Positions 31,091 through 33,001 of a stretch of DNA of 33,001 bases are shown here, piece by piece. Every line of letters begins with the position of its first letter. The stretch's first letter is position 1. The stretch is from NCBI GenBank assembly GCA_948976265.1, contig CARFUA010000013.1, positions 9,962 through 42,962 of the forward strand, written 5' to 3'. A program made the position numbers and the translations under genes. The notes beneath the pieces were generated by a model, which saw nothing but the letters and a program-made list of their open reading frames with translations, was not told where the DNA came from and ran no database searches. The stretch comes from an uncultured Clostridia bacterium. GTDB taxonomy: Bacteria > Bacillota > Clostridia > TANB77 > CAG-508.

Positions 31091-31207
31091 GTGCAAGGAA
31101 AATGTGAAGTGTTTGAAAAAGATTGTATAGGTTGTGAAGGACTTTTGTATGATATTGATAATTTGAAATTGTTATGTGGGACATATAAAAAGAGCTTTAC
31201 TGGATAA
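31091..31207 (+). CDS. Cys-rich small protein, 38 aa
   Basis: GTG 31091 follows TAGGAGG at 7 nt. The product, VQGKCEVFEKDCIGCEGLLY (residues 1-20) and then DIDNLKLLCGTYKKSFTG, has four Cys, three of them within 11 residues, as in a tiny zinc ribbon. Such peptides are common in phage early regions. Not recognised. Confidence 0.6.
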   Translation: MQGKCEVFEKDCIGCEGLLYDIDNLKLLCGTYKKSFTG

Positions 31208-31222
31208 GAGGAGAACAGATAA

Positions 31223-31450
31223 ATGTTTTTAATAACAAAGAATGATAAAAAAGAAATATTAAATATATTGATTCATTATAATTGCAAATATAAGATGAGT
31301 GAATTAATAAAAGAGTACAGTTATCTAAACGACAAGAAAAGAAAAAGAGAAAAAATAAGAATGATAATAAGAGAGCTGAATCGAGAATTGAATAGAATGA
31401 TTAAATTACAAATAGTTGAGAAGGAAAATTATGTGGAAATAAAATTTTAG
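31223..31450 (+). CDS. Small basic phage protein, 75 aa
   Basis: The ATG follows AGAGGAGAACAGATAA. It is a very basic helical protein (KKRKREKIRMIIRELNRELNRM, split as about residues 38-59) with a hydrophobic beginning (MFLITKNDKKEILNILIHYN). It probably binds nucleic acid. No family recognised. Confidence 0.65.
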   Translation: MFLITKNDKKEILNILIHYNCKYKMSELIKEYSYLNDKKRKREKIRMIIRELNRELNRMIKLQIVEKENYVEIKF

Positions 31451-31458
31451 GAGGAGAA

Positions 31459-32589
31459 ATGAATACATATAGAATTAAAAAAGAAGATTTAAAAAATGAA
31501 AAAGTTTTAGCAGAAGGTTATAAAATATTTAACCAAGGCTTTAAAGCAAGAAATTATTGTTATGCTGATAAAAATGGAGAAGTAGTTGGAAGTTTTCATA
31601 AAGTAGATGGAGATATAGAAGAATGTAGTTGGGGATTACATTTTAGCAAAAATCCGTTTAATTGTTTTAATTTTTACGAATGCGTGCAATGGAATGAGTT
31701 TGCAAAAGTAAGGGCTTATGAAAAAATTATTGATGCTGAAGATAAAGAAAAAACAGTTGCGCAAGTAATTGAGATAGTTGAAACATATACGTTTAATGAA
31801 TTTATTGAAGTTTTAAAAAAATATAATAAAGAAAGATATTACAGTAATGGAGTAAATGGCAGTAATGGAGTAAATGGCAGTAATGGAGTAAATTACAGTT
31901 ATGGAGTAAATGACAGTTATGGAGTAAATCGCAGTTATGGAGTAAATGACAGTTATGGAGTAAATGGCAGTAATGGAGTAAATCGCAGTTATGGAGTAAA
32001 TTACAGTTATGGAGTAAATTACAGTTATGGAGTAAATGGCAGTAATGGAGTAAATGACAGTTATGGAGTAAATGGCAGTAATGGAGTAAATTACAGTTAT
32101 GGAGTAAATTACAGTTATGGAGTAAATGGCAGTAATGGAGTAAATGACAGTTATGGAGTAAATGGCAGTTATGGAGTAAATCGCAGTAATGGAGTAAATC
32201 GCAGTAATGGAGTAAATGACAGTTATGGAGTAAATCGCAGTAATGGAGTAAATGACAGTTATGGAGTAATAAAATGTGAAGGAGTTTCAAGATCATTATT
32301 TTGTTATGCAAAAAGTGGAAAATTGAAGCTATTTAATAAAAATATAACAAAAGAAAGATTTGAAGAAGTTTTTAACAATATAAAAAGTTTTGGTTGGAAT
32401 CCAATCTTTAACAATCTATTCAAAATGAAAAAAGAAAAACAAGAATGGTATAAAGCCAATATTCCAAACGTATTTGAGATAGATAATAAAACAGCGTGGT
32501 CTACTATGCCAATCGAGATGAAAAAATATATACAAAGTTTAGAAGAGTATAATGAAAAAATATTCAATAAAATAACGGGAGATTTATAA
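31459..32589 (+). CDS. Phage protein with 24 hexapeptide repeats, 376 aa
   Basis: The N-terminal part (residues about 1-120; KIFNQGFKARNYCYADKNGE, WGLHFSKNPFNCFNFYE) resembles a small phage domain of unknown function (DUF7666-like) often found before repeats. Residues about 129-272 are 24 copies of S-[N/Y]-G-V-N-[G/D/Y/R], the last ending GVIK. The C-terminal part (about 275-376) is a compact domain with WYKANIPNVFEID and WSTMPIEMKKYIQSLEEY. A six-residue period with invariant Gly-Val-Asn suggests a beta-solenoid-like stack. The ATG follows AGGAGGAG. The next gene follows after 1 bp. The role is unknown; a binding or surface-display function is plausible. Confidence 0.75.
   Translation: MNTYRIKKEDLKNEKVLAEGYKIFNQGFKARNYCYADKNGEVVGSFHKVDGDIEECSWGLHFSKNPFNCFNFYECVQWNEFAKVRAYEKIIDAEDKEKTVAQVIEIVETYTFNEFIEVLKKYNKERYYSNGVNGSNGVNGSNGVNYSYGVNDSYGVNRSYGVNDSYGVNGSNGVNRSYGVNYSYGVNYSYGVNGSNGVNDSYGVNGSNGVNYSYGVNYSYGVNGSNGVNDSYGVNGSYGVNRSNGVNRSNGVNDSYGVNRSNGVNDSYGVIKCEGVSRSLFCYAKSGKLKLFNKNITKERFEEVFNNIKSFGWNPIFNNLFKMKKEKQEWYKANIPNVFEIDNKTAWSTMPIEMKKYIQSLEEYNEKIFNKITGDL
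31843..32274 (+). repeat. 24 x 18-bp coding tandem repeat
   Basis: The unit AGTTATGGAGTAAATGAC occurs 24 times without gaps. Only two codons vary: AAT/TAT at position 2 and GGC, GAC, TAC or CGC at position 6. Near-identity at the third codon positions indicates recent slippage or recombination. Arg in the repeats is always CGC, never CGG. Confidence 0.95.
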
Positions 32590-32590
32590 A

Positions 32591-33001
32591 ATGATTAATA
32601 TAAAAAATGGAAATTTACTAGAAGCAAAAGAGAACATAATGGTACATCAAGTAAATGTAGATGGAATAATGGGGGGTGGAGTTGCTAAGCAACTTGCCGA
32701 ACAATTTGAAGGTTTGGAGAAATTTTATTCAAAATATTGTGAATGTTTAAATAATTCTTATGAATTTTTAAATGGAAATGTTCTATTTTATGGAAGTAAA
32801 GATAAGATAATTGTTAATATGTTTAGCCAATTTCCAAACTTTGAGACAGATTATGAAGCTATGAATATTGCACTAAATTATATAAAAAAGTGGGCAAGTA
32901 ACAACAACAGAACAATAGCAATGCCTTATCGGAATAGGATGTCGGAATTGCAAAAGGAGATTGGAATGAAGTTTATAAAATAATAGAAAATGTATTTAGT
33001 A
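32591..33001 (+). CDS. Macro-domain protein with two CGG frameshifts, cut by the window end
   Basis: Macro domains bind or hydrolyse ADP-ribose derivatives. The start (MINIKNGNLLEAKENIMVHQ, residues 1-20; VNVDGIMGGGVAKQLAEQF next) is the classic phosphate-loop half of the fold. The 0 frame ends MPYRNRMSELQKEIGMKFIK at 32983, lacking the conserved end. Reading the CGG at 32930-32932 with a skipped C gives PYGIGC; the next codon in the new frame is again CGG (32943-32945), and skipping its C gives GIAKGDWNEVYKIIENVFS. Together this yields PYGIGCGIAKGDWNEVYKII, the usual C-terminal macro motif (PY-IGCG-A-GDW--VY-II). The gene continues past 33001. A role in NAD-linked phage-host conflict or in tRNA-splicing-product processing is possible. 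Confidence 0.85.

Larger units (their letters stand above)
20105..33001. mobile_element. Left part of a temperate phage (prophage) integrated at tRNA-Thr
   Basis: From left: integrase, Doc-type pair, ImmA-like peptidase and CI-like repressor on the - strand; then Cro-like repressor, Rha, antirepressor remnant, small regulators, an HNH-like gene, a DnaD-like replication protein, a helicase-loader-like protein, a repeat protein and a macro-domain gene on the + strand. Lysogeny, early and replication modules are in the usual order. Packaging and structural genes are expected beyond 33001. Confidence 0.88.

Noticed and set aside
31843..32274. CRISPR array
   Set aside because: The repeats are contiguous 18-bp coding units without spacers and lie in frame inside a protein gene.
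31802..32311. Leftward open frame rich in His-Leu-Leu and Cys
   Set aside because: It is the antisense reading of the 18-bp coding repeats, has no ribosome binding site and resembles no protein.
1927..32945. Sequencing or assembly error as the cause of the seven CGG frameshifts
   Set aside because: Errors would favour homopolymers and random codon phase. Here every event is CGG in the upstream frame, followed by a Gly codon in the downstream frame, on both strands and in unrelated genes. I cannot inspect reads, so this stays the main alternative to exclude.
1927..32945. Simple reassignment of CGG to another amino acid
   Set aside because: Reassignment would leave the reading frame intact. 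In these six genes the downstream family sequence is in the +1 frame, so an extra base must be absorbed.

Overview
The window is AT-rich (roughly 30% GC by eye) chromosomal DNA of an endospore-forming, low-GC member of the Bacillota, most likely class Clostridia. The evidence is spmA/spmB and spoIIR, strong AGGAGG ribosome binding sites, TTGACA-N17-TATAAT promoters, a clostridial-type 2,4-diaminopentanoate dehydrogenase and Clostridia-like small proteins. I cannot name the species.

Layout. 1-5,000: an unknown gene, spmA-spmB, then a leftward murA-walJ pair and spoIIR. 5,000-10,800: an unknown gene with a structured leader, a fused UDP-sugar pyrophosphorylase/phosphoglucomutase, a membrane-anchored surface protein behind an (AT)n-spacer promoter, a small ORF of foreign look, and a glucosaminidase-like protein. 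11,000-13,400: ccdA, a thioredoxin with two starts, an HD hydrolase and an S51 peptidase. 13,400-19,700: a structured small RNA, a nuclease-toxin-like domain (PBECR type) downstream of recQ, a diaminopentanoate dehydrogenase, an unknown ORF, a YtqA-type radical SAM protein and ogt. 19,830-20,104: tRNA-Lys, tRNA-Glu, tRNA-Thr. 20,105-33,001: the left part of a prophage integrated at the tRNA-Thr 3' end. It holds an integrase, a Doc-type pair, ImmA, a CI-like repressor, an operator array, Cro, Rha, a decayed antirepressor, small regulators, replication genes, a repeat protein and a macro-domain gene. The right end lies outside the window.

Main discovery candidate. Six genes (walJ, murA, the UDP-sugar pyrophosphorylase/phosphoglucomutase, the PBECR-like gene, a prophage HNH-like gene, and the prophage macro-domain gene twice) appear broken by one extra base. 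In all seven places the break is an in-frame CGG codon. Skipping its C and reading the next GGA or GGC as glycine restores the full-length, family-typical protein. Three of the genes are chromosomal household genes, one is a small accessory gene and two are prophage genes, on both strands. Everywhere else in-frame CGG is absent from the recognisable genes; it occurs four more times, only in two small ORFs of unusual codon use (9732-9983 and 17620-18183). The simplest reading is that CGG is not an ordinary arginine codon here and that CGGN is decoded with a +1 frameshift (or as a quadruplet) as glycine. The prophage follows the same rule, so it appears adapted to its host's decoding.

Other points of interest are the enzyme fusion, a candidate phase-variable promoter, divergent promoter palindromes that fire into terminators, two multi-branched RNA candidates, a five-site phage operator array, and an 18-bp coding repeat present 24 times.
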